A stretch of DNA of 27,391 bases, from contig CAJUPI010000040.1 in the NCBI GenBank assembly GCA_910588125.1, positions 1 to 27,391 of the forward strand. The letters are read 5' to 3'. The translations under genes were made by a program, and so were the position numbers. Shown piece by piece: positions 1 through 7,283 of this stretch. This DNA comes from an uncultured Lachnospiraceae bacterium (GTDB lineage Bacteria > Bacillota > Clostridia > Lachnospirales > Lachnospiraceae). Numbering within the stretch: the stretch's first letter is position 1; each line of letters begins with the position of its first letter. The notes under the pieces are model-generated. The model worked only from the letters and a program-made list of their open reading frames with translations. It was not told the origin of the DNA and made no database searches.

Positions 1-128
1 TTCGCAAAAATCAGAGATTTTAGGAATTCTTGATCCCGAAACCGGAAAAAGCGGCGGACCATCCTCCCGCCGCTTCCCACTCCTTTTTCCCTGGCGTACC
101 TTCTGAGAAAATTAACTTGATGGCATTG
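1..128. repeat. Family 1 palindromic element, right half (cut by window edge)
   Basis: This matches the central part and right arm of the complete copy at 7009-7212. Shared blocks include GATTTTAGGAATTCTTGATC, CGAAACCGGAAAAAG, the CTCCTTTTTC block and GCGTACCTTCTGAGAAAATT. It ends in GGCATTG at 128, three bases beyond the stop codon of the hemerythrin gene. Compared with the complete copy, the arm has its own local stem (GCGGCGG pairing with CCGCCGC), so the sequence differs while pairing is kept. The left half lies outside the window, so a target duplication cannot be tested here. Confidence 0.85.
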
Positions 129-130
129 CC

Positions 131-1027
131 TCAGTCCCCTTTCCTCTTCTTAACCTCCCACTTCCGCGCACAGAAAATAAAATGTCCCAGCCTTGTCTCA
201 AACAACAAACTGGTGGGATATCTGGTCATAAAATCCTCGCGGAATTCATCCTTGCTCAGCAGCTCTTCCTTGCTCAGCTGGTATTCGGTATTAGATTTAA
301 ACAGCTTGCCAAAATGGTGCATAAACTGCTCTAAAATCTGCACAGAGGCTTCCCTCACCATCTCCGGCTTCTGCATAGCCGCCAATCCCAGCATCATACC
401 GACCCCACGGCGAGCCAACTGCTCCTCCAATCCCATCAGCAGCTGTACCTTTCCCCCGTCATCCATATCATAGCACAGGCGATAATAATATCCATTCCGG
501 ATACTTCTGCCGTTATATTCTGCACTGACCAGATCTGCTTCCAGTCGGAATACATCCTTCATCGCCTGGTTGACCGCACCGGCTACCACCGGCGTATCCG
601 GGGTTTCCTCATATACGCTTTTGGCGGCCACATTTCCCATGATCGCCTGATCCTCCACCATAATGTGACCCGTCAGCCAGCCAACCATCACATTCAGAAA
701 CCGTTGTACTGCCATGGGCGAGTAATTTGATGACTTTAAATATTTTTTCAGAGAGACCAGTGTAGTATCTCTAAATTCATCATGAATCCTTTTATGCTTT
801 TCATACCCCTTGTAGCGAATGGAGCGCATATAGGCTTCTTCTTCGGAAAAATGTGTCATGGTATAGTCTTCTAGAAATCTAATGCTTTCCTTACAGGCGC
901 TCTGGCTTTCCGGCTCATACTCCGCCAAATCCATCAGCTTCCCTACCATCCGAAAAAGCCTGGCATGAGCCTTATCTACTACCTCTACTCCGATATTAAG
1001 CCTCTCATTCCACAATAATTTTCCCAT
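131..1027 (-). CDS. Bacteriohemerythrin-domain protein with extra C-terminal domain
   Basis: Oxygen or metal-binding hemerythrin domain at residues 1-130. All seven expected di-iron ligands are visible: H21, H59, E63, H78, H82, H121 and D126 (HIMVED). Family members bind O2, sense redox state or handle iron. The protein is 298 aa, about twice the length of a single-domain bacteriohemerythrin (about 135 aa). Residues about 150-298 form a second domain that I do not recognise with certainty. Its pattern of a glycine-rich strand, then MLGL and a long helix, resembles CheX/CheC-like folds, but this is only an impression. There is no signal peptide or membrane segment, so it is probably cytoplasmic. 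The ATG at 1027 has an AAGGGG ribosome site about 10 nt upstream. The gene stands alone: nadX lies upstream, separated by a hairpin, and a family 1 repeat begins directly after the stop. Confidence 0.9.
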   Translation of the reverse strand: MGKLLWNERLNIGVEVVDKAHARLFRMVGKLMDLAEYEPESQSACKESIRFLEDYTMTHFSEEEAYMRSIRYKGYEKHKRIHDEFRDTTLVSLKKYLKSSNYSPMAVQRFLNVMVGWLTGHIMVEDQAIMGNVAAKSVYEETPDTPVVAGAVNQAMKDVFRLEADLVSAEYNGRSIRNGYYYRLCYDMDDGGKVQLLMGLEEQLARRGVGMMLGLAAMQKPEMVREASVQILEQFMHHFGKLFKSNTEYQLSKEELLSKDEFREDFMTRYPTSLLFETRLGHFIFCARKWEVKKRKGD

Positions 1028-1093
1028 TGCTTATGATCCCCTTTCTACCGCTATATCCCTTTATTCTTAAAATAATAAAAATAATGATATTAA

Positions 1094-1113
1094 GGCCAAA
1101 AGGTATTTTGGCC
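1094..1113 (-). terminator. Hairpin between nadX and hemerythrin gene, candidate terminator
   Basis: A perfect 8-bp inverted repeat (GGCCAAAA / TTTTGGCC) with a 4-nt loop. Read on the minus strand it follows the nadX stop by about 120 nt and is followed by an A/T-rich run containing TTATTTTTATTATTTT. It could end nadX transcription. The U tract does not directly abut the stem, so it may instead be a leader structure of the hemerythrin gene. The GC-rich 1115-1235 segment also holds a smaller stem (CAGCAGC, AAAAA loop, GCTCGCTG on the minus strand). Confidence 0.45.
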
Positions 1114-1235
1114 CCTATGATACACGGATTGCTCCGCATTTCATACCCCATCAGCGAGCTTTTTGCTGCTGGCTATCCATGCAGCCGAACGGTTCTGGCT
1201 AAAACGCGGCCTCTCCTCTGGCCAGCCGCTGGTTC

Positions 1236-2033
1236 TTAAAACATAATCGGTGAAACCAGGTTTCTGAGAAGCGCCACCACACTCCAGGCAGCAATCTCAC
1301 TGGTTCCTGAATATATGTCCACCACTGCCTTCACCCCTTCAACTTCTGCCGTAATTCTGTGATCATCTCCTGTCATACCAGGAACGCTGACAATGGAAAA
1401 ACGTGTCTTTTCTGTCCCGGCTGTAGCCAAAGAGGCGGCTACCGATACATTAACCTTGGTAGGAAGGAGTTTGATGGCTTCTTTGGTATTTCCGACAAAG
1501 ACCTCCTCTTCTTCCTGGCTTTCCATCAGGCTTTCTCTGAAAACCGGAGTGTTTTTCAGGGAAACCGGCCCTTTATGCGTCACCATCTCGGTCCTGACCT
1601 GTCCCATCAGGGAAATCGTCCGCAGCACATCGAAGCCGCCGATGGCGCCGGAGGCGATATGTACCTGCGTTCCCTCTTCTTCAGCTATCTGGCGGATCTC
1701 TTCATAAAATGCCTCCTCTGCAAAAGCTCCCACCGACAGTACTACCAGATTGGCCCCATGGCGAAGCACTGGTTTTGCGATCTCTTTTACCAACTGTACG
1801 GAAGCCATCTCTGCCACATAATCAGGATTTTGTTCCAGAAGTGCCTGAATGCTTTTGCACACCGGACAGCCAGCCTTCGCAGCCATTGATGCCGCACGCC
1901 CCTCATTCCGCCCCAGGACCCCGACAATCTCATACTCTGGCAAAAACCCGCTTTTCCATGCATCCATAAGGATATTTCCTAAAAAACCGCAGCCTGCTAT
2001 AGCAAGCCGCTTTTTTCTTCTTTCCTGCCCCAT
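1236..2033 (-). CDS. nadX: L-aspartate dehydrogenase (NadX-type)
   Basis: NAD(P)-dependent aspartate dehydrogenase. In known members it oxidises L-aspartate to iminoaspartate, which can feed NAD synthesis through quinolinate. Residues 10-16 carry the Rossmann motif (AGCGFLG). The segment around residue 127 (ASGAIGGFDVL) matches the family signature SGAIxGxD. NVSVAASLA matches the NVAAALSLA motif, and the C-terminal GDDHRI region supplies the conserved histidine. The length of 265 aa is normal for the family. No nadA, nadC or nadB gene lies next to it, so its pathway role here is uncertain. An extended -10 promoter sits 57 nt upstream of the ATG. The ribosome site is weak (GAAAGG, about 14 nt away). 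Confidence 0.88.
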   Translation of the reverse strand: MGQERRKKRLAIAGCGFLGNILMDAWKSGFLPEYEIVGVLGRNEGRAASMAAKAGCPVCKSIQALLEQNPDYVAEMASVQLVKEIAKPVLRHGANLVVLSVGAFAEEAFYEEIRQIAEEEGTQVHIASGAIGGFDVLRTISLMGQVRTEMVTHKGPVSLKNTPVFRESLMESQEEEEVFVGNTKEAIKLLPTKVNVSVAASLATAGTEKTRFSIVSVPGMTGDDHRITAEVEGVKAVVDIYSGTSEIAAWSVVALLRNLVSPIMF

Positions 2034-2089
2034 TTATGATTTCTCTGCCTTTCTTTTTTGGTATTCTTTCTATCACTGTCTCTGCCGCG

Positions 2090-2098
2090 ATTATAACA
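2090..2098 (-). promoter_or_regulatory. Extended -10 promoter of nadX
   Basis: On the minus strand the sequence reads TGTTATAAT: a consensus TATAAT (2090-2095) preceded by the extended -10 TG at 2097-2098. No good -35 hexamer is visible 17 nt upstream, which is usual for extended -10 promoters. The distance to the nadX ATG is about 57 nt. Confidence 0.6.
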
Positions 2099-2160
2099 TA
2101 AAAATATTTATTTTTCTATCATCATCTTCTACGGATATCTTCTTTTATGTCATACGGACT

Positions 2161-2190
2161 ATTAAACTTAGCTTTGAGGATATTCATCTT
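2161..2190. repeat. Degenerate family 1 fragment
   Basis: ATTAAACTTAGCTTTGAGGA followed by TATTCA matches the conserved left-arm core ATTAAGTTTAGCCCTGAGAA + TACTCA of the other family 1 copies, with transitions at several positions. Orientation is the same as in all other copies. The right arm is not recognisable. Confidence 0.55.
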
Positions 2191-2272
2191 TGGCGGCGAG
2201 GGCATCATCCCTTGAACCATCGTTTTCTCATTCAGCCATTATTGGCAGGCTGTCGGACGGAATGGGAAAAAA

Positions 2273-2437
2273 GGCGTTGCAAAATAACCCGCCCGTCATT
2301 CCTCTATCCTTTGTTCGGACGGTTCACGCACACACAGTCTGTCTTTAACGGACAAAGTCCGTCAATATCAGACAGAATGTTCGTGAACAGCCGGACACAG
2401 GATAAGAAAAATGACGGGCGGGTTATTTTGCAGCACC
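2273..2437. repeat. Family 2 palindrome, copy A (165-bp hairpin)
   Basis: The two 56-nt arms (2273-2328 and 2382-2437) are near-perfect reverse complements. The outer ends read GGCGTTGCAAAATAACCCGC and GCGGGTTATTTTGCAGCACC. The 53-nt interior forms its own nested stem (TCTGTC with GACAGA, and CGGAC with GTCCG). No transposase and no obvious target duplication are present. It lies downstream of the flavodoxin gene and upstream of nadX, so in RNA it would be a very stable structure at the flavodoxin 3' end. Confidence 0.85.
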
Positions 2438-2571
2438 CTCTTTGTCATTGCTGTCTGTTGTCCCGCACAAGTCGTTTTGTCGGAAGGAAGAACTTGCAGA
2501 CAGGAAAGATATACCGGGGCCTTCAACAATCATCCTGCCGGCCCAGGTACACAACTGCGATTAAGCAAACC

Positions 2572-3291
2572 TCAAGGATTTAAGGACTTCTGAAATGATT
2601 CCATGCTCTCTACCCATTCTCGAACCGCTTCATCTGAAGCGTTAGACGGGAACCTCATACCTTCTTTCCATTCCCCGCTTCCTGCCAGCTTTGCCAGCAG
2701 TTCTCCGCTCTCTCCTAATCCGGATGATGCAGATGTACAGAAAGGAATCACCGTTTTTCCTGCAAAGTCATTTGCCTTAACAAAGCTGTTCACTGGCCAT
2801 GCCGCAATCCCCCACCACAACGGGTAACCTACATACACCACAGATGCAGATTTCCAGCCCTCTATCGTAGTGGAAACCAGCTCGATCTCCCTCTTCTCTG
2901 GGTCTTCATGTTCCTTTCCCACACGACTGTCCTTATCTGTCCAATCCAAATCCTCATCTGTATATGGCTCTACAGGCTCCAACGGAAACAGTTCTCCGCC
3001 AGTAGCTTTCGCGATCACACCCGCCACCTGCTCCGTATTCCCTGTTGCCGAAAAATATACTACGATTGTTTTCTCCTCTGCTTCACTTTTTTCTGTTTCT
3101 TCTATACTAGTATCTTCCGCAGCCACATTTTCCAATGCATCTGACCCTTCCCCCGGTTTCTGTTCATCTGTAGCTTGTTCAGGCTGAACCGTATAGTCAT
3201 TTTTTGTGTCCTCAAAATTGGAGCCACATCCCACTAGTAGGCCTGCTGTCAAGGCCCCTGCTATAATCAATGAAAATATTCGTCTGCTCAT
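2572..3291 (-). CDS. Flavodoxin-domain lipoprotein
   Basis: Membrane-anchored flavodoxin, probably an electron carrier or quinone/FMN-dependent reductase partner outside the membrane. Residues 1-22 form a lipoprotein signal peptide (MSRR, hydrophobic stretch, lipobox LVGC with Cys22). A Ser/Thr/Glu-rich linker follows to about residue 75, then a flavodoxin fold: the FMN phosphate loop SATGNTEQ, then VGYPLWWG and the CTSASSGLG region typical of flavodoxin_4 proteins. I chose the ATG at 3291 because GGAG lies 10 nt upstream. An in-frame ATG at 3309 is possible, but its GGGAG nearly abuts the start. The 3D-domain gene lies 58 nt upstream on the same strand and probably shares its transcript. Confidence 0.88.
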   Translation of the reverse strand: MSRRIFSLIIAGALTAGLLVGCGSNFEDTKNDYTVQPEQATDEQKPGEGSDALENVAAEDTSIEETEKSEAEEKTIVVYFSATGNTEQVAGVIAKATGGELFPLEPVEPYTDEDLDWTDKDSRVGKEHEDPEKREIELVSTTIEGWKSASVVYVGYPLWWGIAAWPVNSFVKANDFAGKTVIPFCTSASSGLGESGELLAKLAGSGEWKEGMRFPSNASDEAVREWVESMESFQKSLNP

Positions 3292-3349
3292 ACTATAAAT
3301 GCTCCACATTCTCCCTGTCTATTTACCTCAAAACCATACACAATTAACG

Positions 3350-4168
3350 TCAGCGAAGCAAAAACACCTCCTGGCTGGTGCGGCCGTGTGATACTGCTTT
3401 TTCATGGCTGTCATAATAAATATCAAGCTTATGTCCCTGAATGGCAGAGCCCTTATCTTCCACGGTATAGACCGTATTGCCGATCCGCACCCTGCTCCCT
3501 AAAGGCAAAATAGTCAGATCCGCAGCAATCGTGTGATCCGCCTGGGGCGCCTTGCCAGAATAAGTAACTCCGCTGCCGCCACTGCATTTTTCGCAATTGC
3601 AATAACCACTGATAGAAAAGATTCCCAAAGACTGGCCGGCATCAGAGCCTGCCGCCCGGACAGGCTCTGATGCGGTAGTCCCAGAAGCTTTGGTTGATGC
3701 CTTTTCTTTGCTCTTCGCGGCATTTTTACTGGTATCCTTAGCCGTTTTTGCCGCCTGAGACGAACCTTTGCTGTAGCTTACCGACTCACCTAAGATATAG
3801 TACTCACCGTTCTTTACCGTGTATGCTTTTATCTTAAATTCACTGCCATCAAGTTCAGACCAGTCAATCTTTGCCGAAAAGCCATGCCAGCCGTCCTTTA
3901 AGCTGGCCACCAGCTCTTCCCGGTACTGATCAGCCGTCGCATGAAGATACTTGACCGGCTCAGATTCCCCTGAGCGGAAAATATGCAGCTCCACCTGCTG
4001 CACATCATTGGTATCTTCCGGATTCCAGGCCCAGCCAGATATGGCGGCGGAATCCACTCCCGTGATCTTCCCTCTGGCAGGTGCCGCACCAGATGGAAAT
4101 GTCATGGCAAGCATGGTGATAAGGGATACTATTGTAAATGACCATTGTTTCCAACAACTCTTTTTCAT
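3350..4168 (-). CDS. Secreted 3D-domain (RlpA/YocH-like) cell-wall protein
   Basis: Exported protein with a C-terminal 3D domain, a double-psi beta-barrel found in cell-wall lytic and resuscitation-type proteins. Residues 1-29 form a signal peptide (MKKSCWKQW then a hydrophobic core). Residues about 35-130 form a beta-rich module beginning GKITGVDSAAISGWAW, of a type often repeated in clostridial surface proteins. A Lys/Ser/Ala linker (130-170) leads to the 3D domain at about 180-272, starting ISGYCNCEKCSGG. The three aspartates that name the domain are visible in AADLTILPLG, VEDKGS and LDIYYD. I chose the ATG at 4168, with GGGAGGTG upstream, over the GTG at 4183, which lies inside that ribosome site. 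A consensus promoter lies about 60 nt upstream. Confidence 0.88.
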   Translation of the reverse strand: MKKSCWKQWSFTIVSLITMLAMTFPSGAAPARGKITGVDSAAISGWAWNPEDTNDVQQVELHIFRSGESEPVKYLHATADQYREELVASLKDGWHGFSAKIDWSELDGSEFKIKAYTVKNGEYYILGESVSYSKGSSQAAKTAKDTSKNAAKSKEKASTKASGTTASEPVRAAGSDAGQSLGIFSISGYCNCEKCSGGSGVTYSGKAPQADHTIAADLTILPLGSRVRIGNTVYTVEDKGSAIQGHKLDIYYDSHEKAVSHGRTSQEVFLLR

Positions 4169-4223
4169 CTTTGTTTCTGGCACCTCCCGGCATATATATT
4201 TAAAATATTACAAGATAGTTGTT

Positions 4224-4252
4224 ATTATATTACACAATTGTTAAATGGTCAA
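4224..4252 (-). promoter_or_regulatory. Sigma-A promoter of the 3D-protein/flavodoxin operon
   Basis: On the minus strand: TTGACC (4247-4252), a 17-nt spacer and TATAAT (4224-4229). Both boxes and the spacing are near consensus. It reads into the 3D-domain gene. Confidence 0.85.
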
Positions 4253-4297
4253 GCAAATATCTCCCCGTTTTCCATAGTTTTCCTTTTTCTGCCCGCT

Positions 4298-5299
4298 TTA
4301 TCCCTCAAACGGCGCAAGATCCCTCACAACATCGGCCACATCGGCCGCCCGGTCATTCTCATCAATATCTACCAACACATACCGATCATTGCCCATGCCC
4401 AGCTCCTTCATATAAGAAAGCTGACGCAGCCCGTGGCGGGACTCCATCCGCTCCACAAGGGCATGGCGTTCCTCCTCTTTCATCGCATAGATAATATCCA
4501 CACATGCCTGATCCAGAGCCAAAATATCCAGCGAGGCACAGATCCCCACATTCGGTGTCACTACCGGTTCTGCATAGATCCCCTCACAGTCACAGGACAC
4601 AGACATATTCCGCATCACATTAATATAGGCAATCCTTTTTCCAAAATGATCTGCCACCGCCTTGGTAGACTCGGTCATGCGCTCCATAAACTCCTCATCG
4701 CTGATATCCCACGGATCACTCTGTCCCGGAGTGGTATGAATCATCGCTTTGCCAATCTTTCCATCCGCACAGCCAATACCAATGTTTTTGTTCGAGCCTC
4801 CAAAGCCTCCTTTGGTATGGCCCTTAAAATGAGTCAGCGCGAGCAGAGAATCATACTCCGGCAAGCTCTTTCCCATGGACATCTCTGTAAACCATTTTCC
4901 ACCCTTTACTGGAAAAGGCACTGCTCCCTCCTCATCCATAATATCCACCGGAGCAAATGTCCAGCCATTGACCTGCAAGGTCTCCCGATGCTTTTCTGTC
5001 GAATCCCTGTCTCCCTCATAATAGGAATTGGTTTCAATAATAACCCCGTCCGGCAATTTTTCTTCCAGCAATGTTCTTACCCATTCCCGCGGGATAATAT
5101 TGGGACCATTTTTCTCGCCGGTATGGAGCTTTATGGCTACCTTGCCGGCAAGCGCCTCTTGAATACGCTCAAATATTTTCACCAATCCCGCGGCAGACAA
5201 ATCTCTGGTAAAAAATACTACCGACTCCCCGCCAGTACGCTCCTCATAAGGAACATAATGATCTCCTCCCGTTTTGGGAACTGCCCTTTTCTCTGACAT
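4298..5299 (-). CDS. DUF362 domain protein
   Basis: A DUF362-family protein of 333 aa with no added ferredoxin domain. The family is widespread in anaerobes and its biochemistry is not settled; some members are annotated as iron-sulfur or corrinoid-activation related. Recognisable family blocks are AIKLHTGEKNGPNIIP (about residue 55), ALTHFKGHTKGGFGGSNKNI (about 160), and the C-terminal LDILALDQACVDIIYAM. The cysteines in IGIGCADGK and SVSCDCEG could bind a metal. There is no signal peptide. The start is supported by AAGGAGGAA 8 nt upstream. The gene is divergent from merR (5411) and its promoter has the 19-bp spacer of MerR-activated promoters, so it is probably the main regulon member. Confidence 0.88.
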   Translation of the reverse strand: MSEKRAVPKTGGDHYVPYEERTGGESVVFFTRDLSAAGLVKIFERIQEALAGKVAIKLHTGEKNGPNIIPREWVRTLLEEKLPDGVIIETNSYYEGDRDSTEKHRETLQVNGWTFAPVDIMDEEGAVPFPVKGGKWFTEMSMGKSLPEYDSLLALTHFKGHTKGGFGGSNKNIGIGCADGKIGKAMIHTTPGQSDPWDISDEEFMERMTESTKAVADHFGKRIAYINVMRNMSVSCDCEGIYAEPVVTPNVGICASLDILALDQACVDIIYAMKEEERHALVERMESRHGLRQLSYMKELGMGNDRYVLVDIDENDRAADVADVVRDLAPFEG

Positions 5300-5343
5300 A
5301 ACAATTTCCTCCTTCTTCCTGGCATTCTTTCATCATGGCAAGC

Positions 5344-5372
5344 TTGACTTTTTTGTCATGGTATGTTATTTT
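5344..5372 (+). promoter_or_regulatory. Candidate promoter of merR
   Basis: TTGACT (5344-5349), a 17-nt spacer and TATTTT (5367-5372) read toward merR. The MerR operator at 5382-5395 falls just downstream of the expected start point, which would allow autorepression. The -10 overlaps the divergent -10 of the DUF362 gene. Confidence 0.55.
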
Positions 5373-5398
5373 AACACTTAAACCTAACTTTAGGTCAA
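5368..5398 (-). promoter_or_regulatory. MerR-type promoter of the DUF362 gene (19-bp spacer)
   Basis: On the minus strand: TTGACC (5393-5398), a 19-nt spacer and TAAAAT (5368-5373). The over-long spacer holds the dyad operator. This is the classical layout of promoters that MerR proteins activate by twisting the DNA. Confidence 0.75.
5382..5395. promoter_or_regulatory. MerR operator dyad
   Basis: A perfect inverted repeat ACCTAA-CT-TTAGGT. It overlaps the -35 of the minus-strand promoter and fills most of the -35 to -10 spacer, as MerR-family operators do. The adjacent merR product is the obvious ligand. Confidence 0.75.
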
Positions 5399-5410
5399 GA
5401 GGAGATTTTT

Positions 5411-5851
5411 ATGTATACGATTGGACAAATATCACAAATGTTTCATATCCCCATCTCCACGCTCCGCTATTATGATAAAGAGGGCCTTTTTCCCCATATG
5501 CAGCGAAGTTCCGGCATCCGCAATTTCACGGATAAAGAAATTGAAACCCTACGGGTAATCGAATGTCTAAAAAAATCCGGCCTGGAGATCAAAGCCATCA
5601 AACAATTTATGGCATGGTGTTCCCAGGGCAGCGAAACTTATGGGCAGAGGCTTAATCTCTTCTTAAAACGAAAAAAAGCCGTGGAGGAAGAGATCCAACG
5701 GCTGGAAAAAACACTGGATATGATTCGTTTTAAATGCTGGTACTACGAGCAGGCCATTCAGGACGGCAATGAAGACCATATCAACGAAATGCTGCCGGAC
5801 CATTTGCCGGAGGATATTCAAATCCTTTACGACCATGCCCATCAAGAATAG
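5411..5851 (+). CDS. MerR family transcriptional regulator
   Basis: One-component regulator of 146 aa. Residues 1-70 are the winged-helix DNA-binding domain (MYTIGQISQMFHIPISTLRY, then YYDKEGL, then RNFTDKEI). Residues 80-115 form the dimerising coiled coil (KRKKAVEEEIQRLEKTLDMI). The effector tail is short. There are no clustered metal-binding cysteines, so it resembles the AdhR/NmlR or unclassified stress-sensing branch rather than metal sensors; single cysteines (C52, C69, C108) could sense electrophiles. AGGAGA lies 5 nt before the ATG. It is the only plus-strand gene in the window and is divergent from the DUF362 gene. Its 3' end converges on the AI-2E gene with a 16-nt gap. Confidence 0.93.
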   Translation: MYTIGQISQMFHIPISTLRYYDKEGLFPHMQRSSGIRNFTDKEIETLRVIECLKKSGLEIKAIKQFMAWCSQGSETYGQRLNLFLKRKKAVEEEIQRLEKTLDMIRFKCWYYEQAIQDGNEDHINEMLPDHLPEDIQILYDHAHQE

Positions 5852-5867
5852 TGCATCGCCATCTCTG

Positions 5868-6992
5868 TCAACCAGAAGCACTATCCTTTTTCCATATCCG
5901 GTGATCCGCATCTTCTTTTACAAGCTCAATGGCAACAGCTGTCAGAGGAATGAAAAAGATGATTCCCATAATGCCAAAAAGCTTTCCGCCAATCATGGCG
6001 GCAATCAGCGTATAAAGCGGAGGGAGCCCCACAGAACCTCCTACCACCCGGGGATAGATAAACTGGTTTTCCATAAATTGCACTGCCAAATAGACAATCA
6101 GACATCGAAACACAGCAGAAGGAGCAATCAGCAGAGTGAGAAACACACTGATAACACAGGAAATCAAGGCCCCTACGTAAGGAATGATGGCACATACTGC
6201 TGTCAGAATCCCCACCAGGCTTCCATATGGCAGCCGGAATATGGCAAAAGATAAAAACATCAAAATCCCGAGAATTACCGCTTCCCAACATTGGCTGGAC
6301 AAAAAATTCGTGAAGGAGCAATAAAATACTGTACAAAAATGAAGCAGGTTCTTTTCCCATGCCGGTTTTAAATAGGCGTGAGCCAGCTTCCGGGCATGTC
6401 TGTCCAGCCGTTCTTTTTCCAGTAGCATATATATGCAGATAATTGCAGCAAAAGCGCCAGTCACAATAATATTGACCGTGAAGGAAAGCGCATTCATGAG
6501 ATTCCCGAAAAGCACATCCATACCATCCGAGACATTTTGCATGATTTTCTCAAAATCAATATCTGAAACCCATTCCTCCAGCCATTGAATATCCAAATCA
6601 TGGCCATTTAAGTATTCAATCCATCCCGGAATACTGGCTTTTACCTGGACATATAAGCTCTCCAACGAGCGGGTAATTTCCGGAACAAGCAAAATCAGAA
6701 CCAAGAAAAACACCAGCAAAATACCGGTTATGGTAATGAGAAAGCTGAGGTTCTGAAGCTTTCTGTCAGGGAGCTGCTTTTTCGCCCTTATGAAAAACTT
6801 TTTCAGACGTTTTTTCACACCATTTGCCGGAACGCTAATAAACAGCGCCAAAATTCCGCCAGCCATGACGGGCAGCATTAAATCCATAATTTTTCCTGCA
6901 AATCCCAGCACAGCCGGCAGATTCATCAGCGCCGCAAACAGGAGGATTCCCGTAACCGTTATCCCTAAATTCTGTTTTGTTTTTTTGTCCAT
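5868..6992 (-). CDS. AI-2E family (PerM/YhhT-like) membrane transporter
   Basis: Polytopic membrane protein of 374 aa with about eight predicted membrane segments, including residues 10-45, 68-90, 155-185, 225-250 and 260-345, and a soluble hydrophilic segment at about 95-150. The C-terminal pattern (YGSLVGILTAVCAIIPYVGA, then PRVVGGSVGLPPLYTL) is characteristic of the AI-2E/PF01594 family. Proposed substrates in the family include autoinducer-2 and, for some members, sodium/proton exchange, so the substrate here is not assignable. The start has AGAGGA 5 nt upstream. That ribosome site overlaps the 10-bp target duplication made by the family 1 element inserted just upstream. Confidence 0.9.
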   Translation of the reverse strand: MDKKTKQNLGITVTGILLFAALMNLPAVLGFAGKIMDLMLPVMAGGILALFISVPANGVKKRLKKFFIRAKKQLPDRKLQNLSFLITITGILLVFFLVLILLVPEITRSLESLYVQVKASIPGWIEYLNGHDLDIQWLEEWVSDIDFEKIMQNVSDGMDVLFGNLMNALSFTVNIIVTGAFAAIICIYMLLEKERLDRHARKLAHAYLKPAWEKNLLHFCTVFYCSFTNFLSSQCWEAVILGILMFLSFAIFRLPYGSLVGILTAVCAIIPYVGALISCVISVFLTLLIAPSAVFRCLIVYLAVQFMENQFIYPRVVGGSVGLPPLYTLIAAMIGGKLFGIMGIIFFIPLTAVAIELVKEDADHRIWKKDSASG

Positions 6993-6998
6993 TACTAT

Positions 6999-7008
6999 CC
7001 TCTTTCAT
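6999..7008. repeat. Left copy of 10-bp target-site duplication
   Basis: CCTCTTTCAT directly abuts the left terminus of the family 1 element and is repeated exactly at 7213-7222, against the right terminus. Confidence 0.85.
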
Positions 7009-7212
7009 CAATGTCATTAAGTTTAGCGCTGAGAATACTCAGCTAGGGAAAAAGGAGCGGGAAGAGACCGGAAATGGTCTGCTGATTTTGACTTTGCAGG
7101 GATTTTAGGAATTCTTGATCCCGAAACCGGAAAAAGAGGCAGACCATTTCCGGACGCTTCCCGCTCCTTTTTCTCTAGCGTACCTTCTGAGAAAATTAAC
7201 GAAATGACATTG
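7009..7212. mobile_element. Complete family 1 MITE-like palindromic element (204 bp)
   Basis: A non-coding element with imperfect inverted arms of about 56 nt on each side. The termini are CAATGTCATTAAG on the left and AATGACATTG on the right. A second inner pairing joins CGGAAATGGTCTGC to GCAGACCATTTCCG. The middle (about 7096-7130) has its own small stem, GGGAT with ATCCC around GGAATTC. The left arm alone carries a small hairpin, GCTGAG-AATA-CTCAGC. The element is flanked by an exact 10-bp direct repeat. There is no open frame resembling a transposase, so mobility would depend on an enzyme encoded elsewhere. It separates the 113-aa membrane protein gene from the AI-2E gene. Confidence 0.85.
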
Positions 7213-7222
7213 CCTCTTTCAT
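7213..7222. repeat. Right copy of 10-bp target-site duplication
   Basis: CCTCTTTCAT, identical to 6999-7008 and directly abutting the right terminus of the element. Confidence 0.85.
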
Positions 7223-7283
7223 ATCCGTTTTTTACCCAATTGCCCCTTGCCCTACAAAAGAATATCGGAAAAATAAGTATGGC

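Larger units (their letters stand above)
2034..2571. other. 538-bp intergenic region holding repeats and no gene
   Basis: The stretch between nadX and the flavodoxin gene contains the nadX promoter, a degenerate family 1 fragment (2161-2190) and a 165-bp family 2 palindrome (2273-2437). The remaining 2440-2571 has no recognisable feature. Short open frames here, for example 2411-2593 on the plus strand, run through the palindrome and show no protein-like composition or ribosome site. Confidence 0.7.

Noticed and set aside
2273..2437. Simple Rho-independent terminator
   Set aside because: The arms are 56 nt, far too long, with a nested structured loop, and the same ends recur at other sites, so a repeat family explains it better, although it may also terminate transcription.
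1849..2593. Plus-strand open frames of 244 aa and 60 aa crossing the intergenic region
   Set aside because: They run antisense to nadX and through the family 2 palindrome, have no ribosome site and no protein-like composition.
4145..5296. 383-aa plus-strand open frame
   Set aside because: It is the antisense shadow of the DUF362 gene, whose family motifs, ribosome site and promoter are clear on the minus strand.
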